Assembly (NCBI RefSeq): GCF_018691265.1
Contig: NW_024881303.1
Coordinates: 14,315,777 to 14,379,776 of the forward strand
DNA from: Tyto alba
Lineage: Eukaryota > Chordata > Aves > Strigiformes > Tytonidae
Length of the DNA: 64,000 nucleotides
Direction of reading: 5' to 3'
A program made the position numbers and the translations under genes. How positions within the stretch are numbered: position 1 is the stretch's first letter; each line of letters begins with the position of its first letter. Positions 62,555-64,000 of this stretch are shown here, in pieces. The notes beneath the pieces are model-generated. The model worked only from the letters and a program-made list of their open reading frames with translations. It was not told the origin of the DNA and did not search any database.

Positions 62555-64000
62555 GCTAGGCAAGCCACGGGGGGCAAGAACTTGCCCCAACTGCCCAGGC
62601 CCACCCTGCTGCTGCAGACCTGCAAGGTGCCAGGAGAACACAGCTCCCTGGCTCACACTGCCCCAGATCTGCTCTGCTCAGAGCTGGGATCACTGCTCTG
62701 GCGGCTCCCTGTCCCCCATCCAGTCTCACAAGCCACCACTGCGGGAGAGACGACTCTGGCTCAGCACTGTCACAGTTTGCACGCCATAGCTAGGGTGGCA
62801 GGGTGTGGCACGGGAATCTGGATCCACACTGACTACCGCCTGAGTCACAGGAGGTGAAGCATCATTTCCCAAGGGGACCACTAACAGTAAGGATATGCAT
62901 CCCTACTTTGTCTTACCAACCGTAAAATTTATTCCCTATTGAGTTAGAATGACCTTTAATTTCTTTGAAATAAAAATCCGTGTGAATATGGTGCATTATT
63001 CAGATATACAATGTGGTATCTATTTTTATATCCGTTCCAAATACAAAAGGATATTAATGTATGGGAACGGGCACTTTCATCTGATTATATAAGATGTTCC
63101 TGCAATTCAACATAGAAATCTATCACAAAAGCTCATATGTCTCATAACTGCTATCTGTGCTTAATTTGCACAGGGAATGGCATAGGAACTTAATCTAACA
63201 TGCAAATGAATATAAATCCTTAAATAATACTTCCTCTACATAGTTACCATTGTAAACAGGCCCTTATCTTACTACCCCAAAATAAAGATCTATTCTGACA
63301 AGACAAAGCCTTGCCAATAACTTCTGAAAGCCAGTCAATGAAAGACCGTCTCATGACAAAGGGCTTCTTCCCTTTATCTCTGCAAGGCGTTTCAAGCCCA
63401 CAAGGTGCAGCTATTAGCCCTCTTTCAGAGACAGTTTCATGCCGAGGACTCCTGGCTATTAGATTGTTTGGCTATATGACTATGGTTTTGGGGATTCCAT
63501 TCTCTATGTACTATGAGCTGTGTACACCAAGCCCTATAAATATGCACCACCCAATTCCTAGTGGTTCCCAAAGCATCTCTTTTAAGGGGAACTGTATATG
63601 CTGTGAAAAAATACTACCCTAAAACACCATTTTCTTTTATTTTTTTTTTTTTTTTATGCTGTGCACAGAAAAGCGAGCTCAGGCACTAAGCTCCACTCTA
63701 TCAACAGGTCTAATTTTGGGCTTGGTCTTTTTTAAAAAAAATTAGCTGATAACATGAACAAGGAACTTGAGTAAAAGCACTGGAAGACCATTCTACCGCT
63801 GACATGGAGAAAGAAGAATGATTTAAATTTGCTCAGGACAACCACCTCTGTTGATAAACACATCACAGAGGACAAACCCTGAACAACTTGGGCCATGATG
63901 GTAGAAACCCAAGAGACTACAGTTCATCCTTAAACACTCTCATGAGGGTGTTAGGAACTTGCATGAGGGGAAAAACATACTCCAGCTGAAAGACTGAAAG

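Larger units (their letters stand above)
10262..64000 (-). other. EVL: EVL gene body, 3' part (Ena/VASP-like)
   Basis: EVL is an Ena/VASP protein. It binds FPPPP-type ligands through an N-terminal EVH1 domain, recruits profilin-actin through polyproline, and elongates actin filaments as a tetramer at leading edges, filopodia and adhesions. The window holds everything from just after EVH1 to the poly(A) site, on the minus strand. Exons were placed by matching the known protein order: linker, LERR region, polyproline, G-actin site, F-actin site, EVH2 linker and coiled coil. Every splice junction keeps the reading frame. The EVH1 exons and promoter were searched for in 31557-64000 by eye and not found, so they should lie to the right. 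All entries with this symbol belong to this one transcription unit. Confidence 0.95.
31557..64000 (-). other. EVL: Long EVL intron downstream of the EVH1 exons (partial)
   Basis: More than 32 kb without any recognisable EVL exon. It contains the CR1 copies, solo LTR, inverted repeats and homopolymer runs listed separately. GC-richer patches lie at about 36330-36720, 37400-38380, 40440-40940 and 50520-50680; they are open in several frames on both strands and show no similarity I know. Apart from these and the listed repeats, I see nothing in 31557-49589, 49789-54274 or 54563-61489. In mammals an EVL intron hosts the microRNA gene MIR342; no counterpart of its mature sequence was found here. 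Confidence 0.75.

Overview
This window is vertebrate nuclear DNA, almost certainly from a bird and probably a neoavian one. The evidence is short exons with GT/AG boundaries set in long introns, CR1 retroposon tails as the main interspersed repeat, no SINEs recognised, and a solo retroviral LTR of a kind I associate with non-galliform birds. The bird call is strong; the neoavian call is inference from recalled repeat families.

Two genes lie tail to tail. On the plus strand, the left end holds the last intron, last coding exon (5323-5466) and 3' UTR of DEGS2, a sphingolipid C4-hydroxylase/desaturase. About 4.6 kb of intergenic DNA follows. From about 10262 to the right edge, the minus strand carries the 3' part of EVL (Ena/VASP-like), an actin-filament elongation factor. 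The same DEGS2/EVL tail-to-tail order is found at human 14q32.

Ten constitutive-looking EVL exons, plus two symmetric candidate cassette exons, were placed by hand with matching phases. In transcript order they are: linker (31493-31556); a glutamine-rich exon with an RRTS site (27039-27100); an unexpected 864-nt cassette exon (24840-25703); the polyproline and G-actin-binding exon (22654-22883); the F-actin-binding exon (21884-22005); four short linker exons (18365-18425, 16278-16344, 14879-14945 and the 21-residue EVL-I insert 14712-14774); and the coiled-coil tetramerisation exons (12364-12430, 11929-11986, 10839-10876). The EVH1 exons and the promoter were not found and should lie beyond 64000.

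The most interesting item is the 864-nt exon. It is open throughout, phase 1 at both ends, has a strong acceptor and a GTAAGT donor, and encodes a Pro/Ser-rich 288-residue block. It sits at the position where the paralogue ENAH (Mena) carries its large neural exon. The exon before it appears to use a rare GC donor, a configuration often linked to regulated splicing.

From 31557 to 64000 is one long EVL intron. It holds an ancient CR1 copy (about 49590-49788), a younger CR1 tail (about 54275-54562), a CR1 interrupted by an opposite-strand CR1 (61490-61845), a solo LTR (61951-62554), several perfect short inverted repeats, homopolymer tracts and a few CpG-enriched patches. No tRNA, rRNA, CRISPR or bacterial-type feature is present.
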